This document shows, piece by piece, positions 1 through 8,903 of a stretch of DNA of 64,000 bases. Source of the DNA: an uncultured Aquimarina sp. (GTDB lineage: Bacteria > Bacteroidota > Bacteroidia > Flavobacteriales > Flavobacteriaceae); assembly GCA_947498785.1 (NCBI GenBank), contig CANMLS010000014.1:1-64000 (forward strand), given 5' to 3'. Position 1 is the stretch's first letter, and each line of letters opens with the position of its first letter. A program made the translations under genes and the position numbers. The notes below the pieces were generated by a model. It saw only the letters and a list, made by a program, of their open reading frames with translations. It was not told where the DNA came from and ran no database searches.

Positions 1-72
1 TTTCTTCTCGATTTTTTCATATGTACAGCATTAAATTTACAATTTAAGTAGCTGTCTTAAAAATGGGGAGTA

Positions 73-444
73 TTATACTCTAAAGATGAATTCTTTGTCG
101 TTTTTCCAGTAAATGGTATCATTAAAAACATCTTCCATTTGAACTTTTAAGGTTATGGTATCGTTTAATTCTTCTTTGGTTGGTTTGGTACGTTTAAAAT
201 TAGGATAGTATATAAAATAGGTAGAATCATTTAGTATTTTATAATTTGGATGTGAGCTATATGAATATTGCCCTCTTCCTCCGCCAAAACTTAATGTACT
301 ATCTGTTTTAAAATGAATACTATTGTCTAGAACTGTTATCTCCTTCCTATATGAATATATAAATATTTTATCAATCAAATTTCTTTGTGCTTTACATCCT
401 TGTATTATAAATAACAGAATAATAATAAAATTAATATTTCGCAT
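73..444 (-). CDS. Small lipoprotein, candidate immunity protein (copy B)
   Basis: A 123-residue protein with an N-terminal hydrophobic segment ending in the lipobox IIQGC at about residues 13-17, so probably a lipoprotein. The rest is a soluble domain of about 105 residues. It is clearly a duplicate of the gene just upstream on the same strand: both share VLDNSIHFK, STLS, the GGG.GQY stretch and the C-terminal NDTIYWKNDKEFIFR. It is the last gene of a minus-strand run behind a toxin-like protein. Tandem lipoproteins behind toxin modules are often immunity proteins in Bacteroidota, but that role is inferred here. I recognise no named family. Confidence 0.75.
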   Translation of the reverse strand: MRNINFIIILLFIIQGCKAQRNLIDKIFIYSYRKEITVLDNSIHFKTDSTLSFGGGRGQYSYSSHPNYKILNDSTYFIYYPNFKRTKPTKEELNDTITLKVQMEDVFNDTIYWKNDKEFIFRV

Positions 445-483
445 AGATCATAAGAGGTTTTTATATAAACAATACTTAAAACT

Positions 484-903
484 TTACTGATCCTCTAGTG
501 GAATTCCTTTATACTCAAATAATTCAAATAGACGCTCTCTAAAGATGAATTCTTTGTCGTTTTTCCAGTAAATGGTATCGTTTTTAACATCTAACATTTG
601 AACTTTTAGTTTGATTGTGTCGAACATAACTTCTTTAATATAGTTTTCATCAAAAGGTTTATAAGGGGCTATAAAATAAATACTATCATTCAAAGCTTTA
701 TACTTCCAATAACTCCAATATTGATACTGTCCTTCTCCACCACCAATACTTAATGTACTATCGTTTTTAAAATGTATACTATTATCAAGAACTGTATGGT
801 CTTTAGTATAAGAATAATTAAAATTTTTTCCCACTAATTTTCTTTGAGCCTTACATCCATAAATTAAAAATATACTGAAAATTAAAAAACTAATATTTCG
901 CAT
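484..903 (-). CDS. Small lipoprotein, candidate immunity protein (copy A)
   Basis: The start is placed at the internal ATG at 903, because the protein then begins MRNISFLIFS and carries a lipobox (IYGC), exactly like its neighbour copy. An upstream ATG at 945 would add 14 residues in front of the signal peptide. With the chosen start the gene overlaps the end of the toxin-like gene by 14 nt, which implies co-transcription and coupled translation. It is about 139 residues long, roughly half identical to copy B, with a C-terminal extension of about 16 residues. Immunity function is inference from context. Confidence 0.75.
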   Translation of the reverse strand: MRNISFLIFSIFLIYGCKAQRKLVGKNFNYSYTKDHTVLDNSIHFKNDSTLSIGGGEGQYQYWSYWKYKALNDSIYFIAPYKPFDENYIKEVMFDTIKLKVQMLDVKNDTIYWKNDKEFIFRERLFELFEYKGIPLEDQ

Positions 904-1768
904 AAATGATAGGTTTTTGCTTAATATACACTTTGATATATTCAAGATACGGTTTTTTCTTCTCTGCTGATCCTAAACTAATGTTCTTAATTCTTTCAAA
1001 TCTATTTTGTTTATTCGCATTAAAAACATCTTTGGCGCTACTATAAATATTTAATTCTTTTTGTGAAATACGTTGATATAATCCTTCCTTAACAAAACTA
1101 TCTGATATTTTAATAATAACAGCAACCTTGATATCTTTCATTTTCTTTAATTCTACTGTACCAAGATTTTTATTACCTGTACCCACTTTTTTAAGACCAG
1201 TGGATATATCATCTTCTGAAAGGGATATGTTCAACTTTAACATACCATCAAATGCATATTGTCTTTTATAGGTTGCTAATTCATCATATATATCATAAGT
1301 TAAACCTGGTAATGGTACATTACCTATTTCTAAAAACTCTAGTTTACCTGTTTCAAATTGAAATACATGCTTTAATTCATTGATTAAAAATCTAAGTGTA
1401 CCATCATAGTACACTGTTCCTTCATTATTTTCCCCAAAATACTCAAATCGAGGATATTTATCTATACTTAGAGAATACATGGTAGATGACTCTTCAATTT
1501 TTTTAAATTCCTTTTGGGCATCTTTTAGTTCTTTTAATCTAGCTTCCAGATCTTTTTGATCAGCACCACTAGCATTTACAAGTTTTTCTTCTAACTGTTT
1601 TATTTTATCTTTTACTTTTCGTTTTAAAAGATCAAATGTGCCTTGGCTATTAGGGTGAATACGTGTAGGGTAACTATTTCTAGCTAAATCATCTAACTTC
1701 TGTTGCTTTCTTCTTGTATTAGAATAATCTGAAGTCAAAATATCCTTGAGTTCTCGTATGTAATTCAT
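890..1768 (-). CDS. Toxin-module-like protein with degenerate HExxH
   Basis: A 292-residue protein without a signal peptide. Residues 45-95 are a charged, probably coiled helix. The core resembles the C-terminal toxin domains of Bacteroidota RHS/polymorphic toxins that carry a zincin-like motif: residues 130-137 read NELKHVFQ where HELxHxxQ would be expected, followed at 161-171 by YDELATYKRQY, which would supply the third ligand. The first histidine is replaced by asparagine, so the enzyme may be inactive or the metal site may differ. No delivery region (RHS, VgrG, PAAR) is visible, so it looks like an orphan toxin cassette or a cytosolic protein. It leads an operon with two lipoproteins. 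The family assignment comes from memory of motifs and is tentative. Confidence 0.5.
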   Translation of the reverse strand: MNYIRELKDILTSDYSNTRRKQQKLDDLARNSYPTRIHPNSQGTFDLLKRKVKDKIKQLEEKLVNASGADQKDLEARLKELKDAQKEFKKIEESSTMYSLSIDKYPRFEYFGENNEGTVYYDGTLRFLINELKHVFQFETGKLEFLEIGNVPLPGLTYDIYDELATYKRQYAFDGMLKLNISLSEDDISTGLKKVGTGNKNLGTVELKKMKDIKVAVIIKISDSFVKEGLYQRISQKELNIYSSAKDVFNANKQNRFERIKNISLGSAEKKKPYLEYIKVYIKQKPIIYAKY

Positions 1769-1980
1769 ATTTAAGTATGGTTATTAGTAAATATAGATAT
1801 TACTTCAGAAAATAATCCTATAATTCACTTAAAATCTTGTTTCAAAAATTTAATCTACACTCATTTCCTATTAAAATTATGATAAAATAACGCTTGTAAC
1901 TAGTGGATTCATTCTAAAGAAGAATAATTTATTTACTTTTAGAATCAAATATCTCTTTTTAGCATAATACAAATACAACA

Positions 1981-3603
1981 ATGCATAGAATTTTTCTTTT
2001 TCTACTACTCATACTTCAAATACAACTTTTGTCTGCACAAGAACAACAATTTACACGACAAGATTCTCTTAGAGGATCCATAACTCCAGAACGAGAATGG
2101 TGGGATTTAACCTATTATCATCTGGATATAAAAGTAGATCCTGACAAAAAAACAATTTCTGGTAAAAACACCGTATTTTATAAAATACTTAAAGCTCATA
2201 ATATATTACAAATTGATTTACAGTCTCCTTTGAAAATCGAAAAAGTAATTCAGGATGGAAAAGAATTATCTGTAACGCCTGAAGGTAATGCACATTTTAT
2301 TAAACTTGAAGCTCCTCAACAAGAAAACGACATCAAATCTATAACTGTTTTTTATAGTGGTAAACCCAGAGAAGCTGTTCGTGCGCCTTGGGATGGTGGT
2401 ATCTCCTGGAAAAGAGATGAGAACAACAAGCATTTTGTAGCTTCTTCTTGTCAAGGATTAGGAGCAAGTGTTTGGTGGCCCAATAAAGACCATATGTATG
2501 ATGAAGTAGATAGTCTTTTGATCAGTGTTAATGTTCCCAAAGATCTTATGAATGTGTCTAATGGGCGATTACGTAAAGTAGAAGAACTTGATAATAACAC
2601 CAAAACATTTCATTGGTTTGTAAATAATCCCATCAATAATTATGGAGTAAATATTAATATTGGAGATTATGTACATTTTGGAGAACAATATGAAGGTGAA
2701 AAAGGCACTTTGGATATGGATTATTATGTACTAAGAGATAATCTGAATAAAGCAAAAGAACAGTTTAAGGATGCTCCAAAGATGATGAAAGCTTTTGAGC
2801 ACTGGTTTGGTCCCTATCCCTTTTATGAGGATAGTTTTAAATTGGTAGAGGTTCCTTATCTGGGTATGGAGCATCAAAGCTCTGTAACCTATGGTAATAA
2901 ATATGTAAATGGATATCTGGGGAATGACCTTTCTGGTTCTGGATGGGGATTAAAATTTGATTTCATAATCATTCATGAATCTGGACATGAGTGGTTTGCT
3001 AATAATATAACCTATAAAGATGCAGCAGATATGTGGGTACACGAAGGGTTTACGGCATACTCAGAAAGTTTATTTTTGGACTATCACTATGGAACAAAAG
3101 CTGCATCAGAATATGTAATTGGTACTAGAAGAAATATTCAAAACGATAGACCTATTATCGGTTTTTATGATGTAAATAAAGAAGGGTCCAGCGATATGTA
3201 TTTTAAAGGATCAAACATGCTACATACCCTTCGGCAATTGATAGAAGATGATGAAAAATGGAGAGCCATTCTTAGGGGACTTAACTCTACATTTTATCAT
3301 CAAACTATTACAACCAAACAAATTGAAGATTATATCAGTAAGGAAACTAAAATTGATCTTACTCAGTTTTTTGATCAATATCTTAGAACTACCAAAATCC
3401 CAACTCTAGAATATACTTTTGAAAAGGGAAAGTTGAAATATCGATATGTAAATATTATTGAAAAGTTTGATATGCCTGTTCGTGTTTTTATTGATGATAC
3501 TCCACAGTGGATACAACCTAATGCAACATGGCAAACAAAAGAATGTAAAGGAGAATCGTTACGTGTTGATCCAAATTTTTATATGAATGTTAAATCCTTA
3601 TAA
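1981..3603 (+). CDS. M1 family metallopeptidase, secreted
   Basis: Zinc aminopeptidase of the M1 (gluzincin) family, 540 residues, with a signal peptide ending LLSAQ at about residue 20. The zinc site is intact: H332-E-S-G-H336 followed by W338, and the third ligand E355 in WVHEGF. The substrate-binding GxMEN motif appears as GMEHQ at 295-299. It is shorter than classical M1 enzymes: the N-terminal beta-saddle and catalytic domains are present, while the long C-terminal helical domain is reduced. It probably trims peptides in the periplasm or outside the cell. The next gene starts at once, suggesting co-transcription. Confidence 0.93.
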   Translation: MHRIFLFLLLILQIQLLSAQEQQFTRQDSLRGSITPEREWWDLTYYHLDIKVDPDKKTISGKNTVFYKILKAHNILQIDLQSPLKIEKVIQDGKELSVTPEGNAHFIKLEAPQQENDIKSITVFYSGKPREAVRAPWDGGISWKRDENNKHFVASSCQGLGASVWWPNKDHMYDEVDSLLISVNVPKDLMNVSNGRLRKVEELDNNTKTFHWFVNNPINNYGVNINIGDYVHFGEQYEGEKGTLDMDYYVLRDNLNKAKEQFKDAPKMMKAFEHWFGPYPFYEDSFKLVEVPYLGMEHQSSVTYGNKYVNGYLGNDLSGSGWGLKFDFIIIHESGHEWFANNITYKDAADMWVHEGFTAYSESLFLDYHYGTKAASEYVIGTRRNIQNDRPIIGFYDVNKEGSSDMYFKGSNMLHTLRQLIEDDEKWRAILRGLNSTFYHQTITTKQIEDYISKETKIDLTQFFDQYLRTTKIPTLEYTFEKGKLKYRYVNIIEKFDMPVRVFIDDTPQWIQPNATWQTKECKGESLRVDPNFYMNVKSL

Positions 3604-3607
3604 AGAA

Positions 3608-4414
3608 ATGAAAATATATTTCCCTCAATGGCAAGGATCTGGTTCGGGTAAAAATATTGAAGCTGGAGCAAAAGCAATATTGGATTATTTGGATGACCCA
3701 GAATTTATTAATATTCCATTATCTACAATCCCTGCCGGAAAACATGGAGTACAAAAGCATTATATCAATAATTATGATGCCATTACAGAACAATTATCTA
3801 GATTGAAGAAAGAAATTGATACTACTCGACCTATAACAATACAAACTATTGGTGGAGATTGTGGTCTAGAGATTGTTCCTATATCTTATTTAAATAAAAA
3901 ATATCCTAATCTAGGTGTGATCTGGTTTGATGCTCATGCAGATATTAATCGTCCGTGCGATTCTCCTAGTTGTAATTTTCATGGTATGCCTCTAAGAACA
4001 TTACTCGGTGAGGGAGAGGAAAAAATGGCTCCACTCCTATCTTCAAGTATTCTAGCTTCTCAAATTCACTATATTGGTTTACGAGATATTGATGATACAG
4101 AGCAAAAACGTATAGATATTGATAGTATATATACCCCTAAGGAAATTAATGTAGATGAACTTATTCAGACTTTAGCTTCTAAAAATATAACACATCTCTA
4201 TTTACATTTTGATTTTGATTGTTTAGAACCTACAGATTATGACAAAACATATTATCAAGTTGCTAATGGAGTAAAAATTAAAGATGCCGAAATGTGTATT
4301 AAGGTATTACAAGAAAATTTTACTATTGTGGGAAGTAGCGTATTAGAATCCATAACTACGGCTCAAAAAGACCTTAAACCTATTGAGAATATTATTAATT
4401 TACTCGTCACTTAA
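3608..4414 (+). CDS. Arginase/agmatinase-family ureohydrolase
   Basis: The start is placed at ATG 3608 (MKIYFPQWQG), four bases after the peptidase stop; an in-frame ATG at 3587 would overlap it. The 268-residue protein has the ureohydrolase metal motifs: GGDC at 82-85 (in place of GGDH), DAHAD at 108-112 and DFD at 202-204. The family is binuclear manganese hydrolases of guanidino compounds such as arginine, agmatine or formiminoglutamate. The Cys in place of the first His ligand, and the DFDCLEP form of the second, resemble a divergent clade whose substrate cannot be named from sequence alone. Confidence 0.85.
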   Translation: MKIYFPQWQGSGSGKNIEAGAKAILDYLDDPEFINIPLSTIPAGKHGVQKHYINNYDAITEQLSRLKKEIDTTRPITIQTIGGDCGLEIVPISYLNKKYPNLGVIWFDAHADINRPCDSPSCNFHGMPLRTLLGEGEEKMAPLLSSSILASQIHYIGLRDIDDTEQKRIDIDSIYTPKEINVDELIQTLASKNITHLYLHFDFDCLEPTDYDKTYYQVANGVKIKDAEMCIKVLQENFTIVGSSVLESITTAQKDLKPIENIINLLVT

Positions 4415-4416
4415 TC

Positions 4417-4652
4417 AAGATTTATTCTGTCTTTTCTCTATGGATAAGGTACTCTCTGATAAATTAGAAATTATAGGTAGTCACGGAATGCAAACGTATA
4501 AATATCCCGAGATGTTGAACATGATCAAAAATGGTAAATTGCATCCAGAAAAACTTATAGAAAAAACGATTACATTTGAAGATGTAATTGCAGCACTACC
4601 CGATATGAATACTTTTGATAATAAAGATATTCAAGTGATTAATTCATTTTGA
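4417..4652 (+). pseudogene. Remnant: C-terminus of a zinc/MDR alcohol dehydrogenase
   Basis: The frame encodes DKLEIIGSHGMQ, then KYPEMLNMIKNGKLHPEKL, then EKTITFEDVIAALPDM. This matches the C-terminal helix-strand segment of medium-chain dehydrogenase/reductases (Rossmann end plus the final catalytic-domain strand). Nothing of the zinc-binding or nucleotide-binding core precedes it; the upstream bases belong to the ureohydrolase end. It is best read as a 5'-deleted dehydrogenase relic of about 75 codons. Confidence 0.75.
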
Positions 4653-4685
4653 TAATGAGTATTATATACAACCACAAATTATAAA

Positions 4686-5411
4686 ATGATATCACACCTC
4701 ATCCCATTTATTGCAGCATTCATTTTAGGCATGTCAAAATCAGGTCTTAAAGGAATGGGAATTGTCATAGTAACGTTGATGGCATTAGTTCATGGAGCAA
4801 AAGCTTCTACAGGAATATTATTACCTCTCTTGATTTTTGCTGATATTTTGGCTGTAATTTATTATAACAGACATGCACGCTGGAATTATCTTTTGCAATT
4901 TCTTCCATGGATGATCGGTGGTGTACTTATCGCTGTGTTTATAGGAAAGGATCTTCCCGAAAGTATTTTTAAGAAAGGTATGGCTGTAATTATTATCATT
5001 AGTGTAATTATTATGTTTTTTGGAGATCGATATAATCAAAAGAATATTCCAAACAAACTATGGTTTATCGGATCAACAGGATTTGCTGCAGGGTTTACTA
5101 CTATGATTGGAAATCTGGCAGGAGCATTTGCAAATATCTTTTTCATGGCAACTCGTATTCCAAAAAATGAATTTATTGGTACTGCTGCATGGCTTTTTTT
5201 TATTATTAACCTCTTTAAATTACCTTTTCATATTTTTAGTTGGAAGACTATAAGTGTGCAAACACTAACGATTGATTTATATCTAATCCCTGGAGTTATA
5301 CTAGGTTTTATTATTGGTATTAAAGCCGTAAAAAGATTTAAGGATCACCAATATCGAAAGTTTATCCTAATCATGACAGCAATCGGAGGGTTTGTAATTT
5401 TATTTAAATAA
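4686..5411 (+). CDS. Sulfite exporter TauE/SafE family permease
   Basis: 241 residues, almost entirely hydrophobic, with seven to eight predicted membrane spans. It has the family pattern of two similar halves: the N-terminal FILGMSKSGLKGMG and the mid-protein GFTTMIGNLAGAFANIFF glycine-rich segment. TauE/SafE proteins export small organosulfur or sulfite anions, but substrates vary and none can be assigned here. It lies in a plus-strand run with ureohydrolase, EndoV-like and nitrilase genes. Confidence 0.88.
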   Translation: MISHLIPFIAAFILGMSKSGLKGMGIVIVTLMALVHGAKASTGILLPLLIFADILAVIYYNRHARWNYLLQFLPWMIGGVLIAVFIGKDLPESIFKKGMAVIIIISVIIMFFGDRYNQKNIPNKLWFIGSTGFAAGFTTMIGNLAGAFANIFFMATRIPKNEFIGTAAWLFFIINLFKLPFHIFSWKTISVQTLTIDLYLIPGVILGFIIGIKAVKRFKDHQYRKFILIMTAIGGFVILFK

Positions 5412-5451
5412 ATATCATAATTGAATACTAATGCACCGAAGAATAGTATAA

Positions 5452-5955
5452 ATGAAATTAGCATTTGACGTACAATACTATGAAACTCATGCAAAATCTG
5501 TTTGCGTATGTTTTGATAACTGGAACGATGATCTTCCTACTAATATTATCGTGAAGAAAGTACAAGATATTGCTTCATATGTTCCCGGAGAATTCTACAA
5601 GAGAGAGCTTCCATGCATCACTACAATAGTACAAGAATTTGACCTAAAACATATTACATGTATTATTGTTGATGGTTATGTTTACCTCGATGATCACAAA
5701 AAATTAGGTTTAGGAGGACATTTATATGAGGAATTGGATCATAAAATTCCAATAATCGGAGTTGCCAAATCAAGTTTTCATAATAATAAAAAACATGTGC
5801 ATGAGGTATATAGGGGAGAAAGTGCAAAACCTCTTTATGTAACTGCTACAGGAATCGATCTAGAAGAGGCAAAAGATCATATACTATCAATGCATGGCTC
5901 TTATAGAATGCCAACACTCTTACAGATATTAGATACAACGACTAAAGAGAAATAA
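5452..5955 (+). CDS. Short endonuclease V-like protein
   Basis: 167 residues, about three quarters the length of canonical endonuclease V (Nfi). The catalytic layout is nevertheless recognisable: D6 in AFDVQY, E52 in VPGEFYKREL and D74 in IIVDGYVYLDD, followed by LGLGGHLYEEL and IPIIGVAK, both hallmark segments of the RNase H-fold EndoV family. EndoV nicks DNA or RNA near inosine. The short form may have lost the N-terminal strand and helical insertions. It is 11 bp upstream of the nitrilase gene, so the two are probably co-transcribed. Confidence 0.75.
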   Translation: MKLAFDVQYYETHAKSVCVCFDNWNDDLPTNIIVKKVQDIASYVPGEFYKRELPCITTIVQEFDLKHITCIIVDGYVYLDDHKKLGLGGHLYEELDHKIPIIGVAKSSFHNNKKHVHEVYRGESAKPLYVTATGIDLEEAKDHILSMHGSYRMPTLLQILDTTTKEK

Positions 5956-5966
5956 AACTATATACT

Positions 5967-6896
5967 ATGAAAGTAAAAGTAGGCCTAGTTCAGGATAGTC
6001 CAGTTTTTTTTGACAAAGACAAAACGCTTATAAAAATAGAAGAGCTTACTCAAAAATATGCTAAAGAGGGTTGTGAGCTTTTGGTTTTTCCTGAGTCTTT
6101 TATTCCTGGGTATCCTAGAGGGTTTTCCTTTGGCGCAAAAATCGGACGTAGAACCGATGATGGAAGAGCTCTTTATGCTGAATACACTAAAAACAGCATC
6201 GACCTCAAAAGTGAAGATCTTAAAAGATTAGAGAAATTATCTAAATCCAATAACATTTATCTGGTTATTGGAGCTACTGAAAAACAAGATACAAATGGAA
6301 CGTTGTATTGTTCTATGTTATATATCTCTCCTTCTGAGGGTCTATTAGGTGTACACCGAAAGATAAAACCTACAGGAACAGAAAGGATTATTTGGGGAGA
6401 AGCTGCTGGAGAATCTTTGGTTACATTCAAAACAAAAATCGGAAAACTGGGAGGCCTCATCTGCTGGGAAAATTATATGCCGTTAGCCAGAATGTCTATG
6501 TATAAAAAAGGGGTTGAAATTTATATCGCCCCTACTGCTGATTCTCGAGAAGAATGGACTTCTACCATGAAACATATTGCTCTGGAAGGCAGGTGTTTTG
6601 TTTTGGGATGTAATCAATTCTATACAAAATCAATGTATCCAGAAAAATATCAATCTATAGTAGAAAATGAACCTGAAGACATGTGTCCAGGAGGTAGTAT
6701 TATTGTTTCTCCCTTGGGTAAAGTAATTGCTGGTCCATTATTTAATACATCAGGAGTTTTAGTGGCAGAATTAGATCTGGAAGAAATTAGCAAAAGTAAA
6801 CTTGACTTTGACGTCATTGGTCATTATTCGCGAAATGATATTTTTCAGTTTGATGTAAAAGATCAACCAGAAATACAACAAGAATCAAAAAGGTAA
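5967..6896 (+). CDS. Carbon-nitrogen hydrolase (nitrilase family)
   Basis: 309 residues with a complete nitrilase catalytic triad: E43 (FPESF), K132 (VHRKIKPT) and C166 (GLICWENY). The order and spacing, and the HRKIKPTGTERIIWG segment, match true nitrilase/cyanide-hydratase branches more than omega-amidases. It would hydrolyse a nitrile to a carboxylate (or amide) in the cytoplasm. The C-terminus is slightly short compared with plant and fungal nitrilases. It is the last gene of the metabolic run before a gap. Confidence 0.9.
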   Translation: MKVKVGLVQDSPVFFDKDKTLIKIEELTQKYAKEGCELLVFPESFIPGYPRGFSFGAKIGRRTDDGRALYAEYTKNSIDLKSEDLKRLEKLSKSNNIYLVIGATEKQDTNGTLYCSMLYISPSEGLLGVHRKIKPTGTERIIWGEAAGESLVTFKTKIGKLGGLICWENYMPLARMSMYKKGVEIYIAPTADSREEWTSTMKHIALEGRCFVLGCNQFYTKSMYPEKYQSIVENEPEDMCPGGSIIVSPLGKVIAGPLFNTSGVLVAELDLEEISKSKLDFDVIGHYSRNDIFQFDVKDQPEIQQESKR

Positions 6897-7014
6897 TACA
6901 ATTTAAGACATTCACTGTTAATCAGTTAAGGTTTAGTTAATTAACATTATGTCACTAATAAACCGATTTCATTTTATCTAAATTAAAGTATTAATCAATT
7001 TAAATTTATATATC

Positions 7015-7185
7015 ATGAAAAAGAAACAGTTAAAAAAGCTTAAGCTTAACAAAAACACGGTTTCTAGACTTAGTGCAGAAAAAATTAAAGGAGGAGTTAG
7101 TGGTCTATGCACCTCTAGCATACCTGATTTACAATGTCCTTTGGCGTGTAATACTGCAGGAGTTTGCGCTTCATTACAATGTTAA
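7015..7185 (+). CDS. RiPP precursor, class I lanthipeptide-like
   Basis: A 56-residue gene. The leader, KKQLKKLKLNKNTVSRLSAE followed by KIKGG, is typical of flavobacterial natural-product precursors (KLxLNK-type leader ending in a double glycine). The core begins VSG and has five cysteines (GLC, LQC, LAC, GVC, LQC) with Ser/Thr residues near the first and middle cysteines, suited to lanthionine or disulfide formation. It has its own strong terminator 20 bp downstream. No dehydratase, cyclase or ABC exporter gene lies in this window, so maturation enzymes would act in trans. Family assignment is by leader pattern; the modification type is inferred. Confidence 0.8.
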   Translation: MKKKQLKKLKLNKNTVSRLSAEKIKGGVSGLCTSSIPDLQCPLACNTAGVCASLQC

Positions 7186-7206
7186 CGCTTTAGTTTGTCT
7201 CGTCCT

Positions 7207-7243
7207 AAAAAACCGTCAAACTTAAGTTTTTGACGGTTTTTGC
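7207..7243 (+). terminator. Intrinsic terminator after the precursor gene
   Basis: AAACCGTCAAA pairs with TTTGACGGTTT around a short loop (CTTAAGT), and T-rich sequence follows. It closes the single-gene transcript of the peptide precursor. Confidence 0.85.
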
Positions 7244-7296
7244 TTTATAAAATAATTGATTTGAATACTTTAGCTTTAGAGCATAAAGAATGAAAA

Positions 7297-7821
7297 ATGA
7301 AATCTGCAACATTTCCCGAATTACACACCAAAAGGTTATTGTTACGACAAGTAAAAGAAAGTGATGCTGTAAACATTCAATTCCTACGATCTAATGACGA
7401 GGTTAATACATTTATAAAAAGGACAAAGACAAATACGATAGAGGAAGCAATTACTTTCATTACTAATATCAATATAAAAATTAAGGATAACGCTATACTA
7501 TTTTGGAGTATTACTCTGGATAATACTCCTCAACTAATTGGTACTATATGTTTATGGAATTTTTCAAAAGATAGAAAAATTGCTGAAGTAGGATATGATT
7601 TACGTCCCGATTTTCAGGGCAAAGGAATTATGAGCGAAGCATTATCCTGTATTTTACATTATGGATTCGAACAACTTCAACTCGATCAAATTGAAGCCTT
7701 TACCCATAGAAATAATATAGCTTCAAAAAAACTCTTGACACGTCATAACTTTATTCTAATAGAACAAAGAAAAGATGAAGCTAATCATGATAATATCATT
7801 TTTTCAAAGTCAAGAAATTAG
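7297..7821 (+). CDS. GNAT N-acetyltransferase (RimJ/RimL type)
   Basis: 174 residues. It begins with TKRLLLRQVKESDA, the usual opening of ribosomal-protein-type acetyltransferases. It has the acetyl-CoA pyrophosphate loop as RPDFQGKGIMSEAL (Q/RxxGxG/A pattern) at about 105-118 and a late HNFILIEQRKD strand. The target is unknown; relatives acetylate protein N-termini or small amines in the cytosol. It appears to be a single-gene unit. Confidence 0.88.
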   Translation: MKSATFPELHTKRLLLRQVKESDAVNIQFLRSNDEVNTFIKRTKTNTIEEAITFITNINIKIKDNAILFWSITLDNTPQLIGTICLWNFSKDRKIAEVGYDLRPDFQGKGIMSEALSCILHYGFEQLQLDQIEAFTHRNNIASKKLLTRHNFILIEQRKDEANHDNIIFSKSRN

Positions 7822-8222
7822 CCGACTATTTATCCTTAAAATGAAATACAATATTTAATCAACGATATTACATTTAGATATTTTATTTTCTATCTATTAA
7901 AAAAGTTATTTTGCCGTAACCAGCATTTTGATTTTGTTTGTAACTTTAATATTACAGGATAATCACACAAATTTTAGAATCAATTTCTTCTCAAAGATAT
8001 CGAGTTATTTATCCTGTACCAGCTTTGTAATAGGAACCTACCAAAATCCCAAACCTTTAGTTGATCTAGGTTTTTGTTTAACATTTTTATATCAATATTT
8101 TCTTTTATATAGATGATAATTGTAATATAATCACAGTAATATGAGTATAAAAGAATCTTAAAAAATTGTCACAATTTAGAATAGTATATATATTGCAAAT
8201 CACGTATTACAGTAAAAATATC
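7822..8222. other. Intergenic stretch without a convincing gene
   Basis: About 400 AT-rich bases. A 62-codon frame at 7928-8116 has no recognisable features. A weak inverted repeat, AAACCT...AGGTTT, lies near 8056-8077 and might serve as a terminator. Nothing else was supported. Confidence 0.4.
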
Positions 8223-8702
8223 ATGAGGAAAATCACACATATCTGCACCAGTTTTTTTATTCTGATTTCAACTGTTTTTCTAAGTTGTTCCTCTAATACA
8301 AATAAATCATCCGTTAATGACGAACAAAAACTTTGGGAAACTATAACAGAATTTAATCAGGCATTCAAAAATAGTAATGTAGAAAAATTAGAGACGATGA
8401 TTACTGATAATTATGTTCATACCAATGGTAATTCAAAATCAATTCATAAAAACACTTGGATTACTTATTTGCATAAGAGAAATAAGGATATTGAGAACGG
8501 AAATCTAATTGTTAATGCCTATGAGATGAGCGAAGAAACCGTACAATTTTATGATAATGTTGCTATTGTAACTGCTAAAATATTAGTTTCTAACACAAAA
8601 CAAGGTAATATACAAGAAAATGGGTTTAGAGTCACGAACATATGGGTACTAGAAAATGATAATTGGAAAAGAGCTGGGTTTCATGATGGTAAAATAAAAT
8701 AA
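8223..8702 (+). CDS. NTF2-like/DUF4440 lipoprotein
   Basis: The start at ATG 8223 gives MRKITHICTS with a lipobox FLSC, so an upstream TTG in the same frame was rejected. The mature part (about 135 residues) starts with EQKLWETITEFNQAFKNSNVEKLE, followed by MITDNYVHTNGNSK and a C-terminal WVLENDNWKRAGFHDG. This is the cone-shaped NTF2-like fold of DUF4440 proteins, which bind small ligands or have unknown enzymatic roles. Periplasmic, membrane-anchored. Confidence 0.85.
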   Translation: MRKITHICTSFFILISTVFLSCSSNTNKSSVNDEQKLWETITEFNQAFKNSNVEKLETMITDNYVHTNGNSKSIHKNTWITYLHKRNKDIENGNLIVNAYEMSEETVQFYDNVAIVTAKILVSNTKQGNIQENGFRVTNIWVLENDNWKRAGFHDGKIK

Positions 8703-8903
8703 ATTCAACTCTACATGAACAATATCTTATATGTGTTGTACTTTAGGTTAATTTTATCTTTAAATTTATAAATCTACACCTTCTTTATTTATGGGTAATA
8801 TGAATATTTGAAAAAATACAGTAGTTTCGTATTTAGATACATAAACTACTAATCCTCTTATTTTATGTATGATCAATACTAAATAAAAACTAAACATTCT
8901 TTT

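Noticed and set aside
121..160. TTTGAACTTTTAA similar to the island site
   Set aside because: It lies within lipoprotein coding sequence and lacks the CGAT half; chance similarity.
3587..3607. Upstream ATG for the ureohydrolase
   Set aside because: It overlaps the peptidase end; ATG 3608 gives the normal N-terminal strand.
7928..8116. 62-codon plus-strand frame with hydrophobic residues
   Set aside because: No acceptable start context, no recognisable pattern, in AT-rich intergenic DNA.
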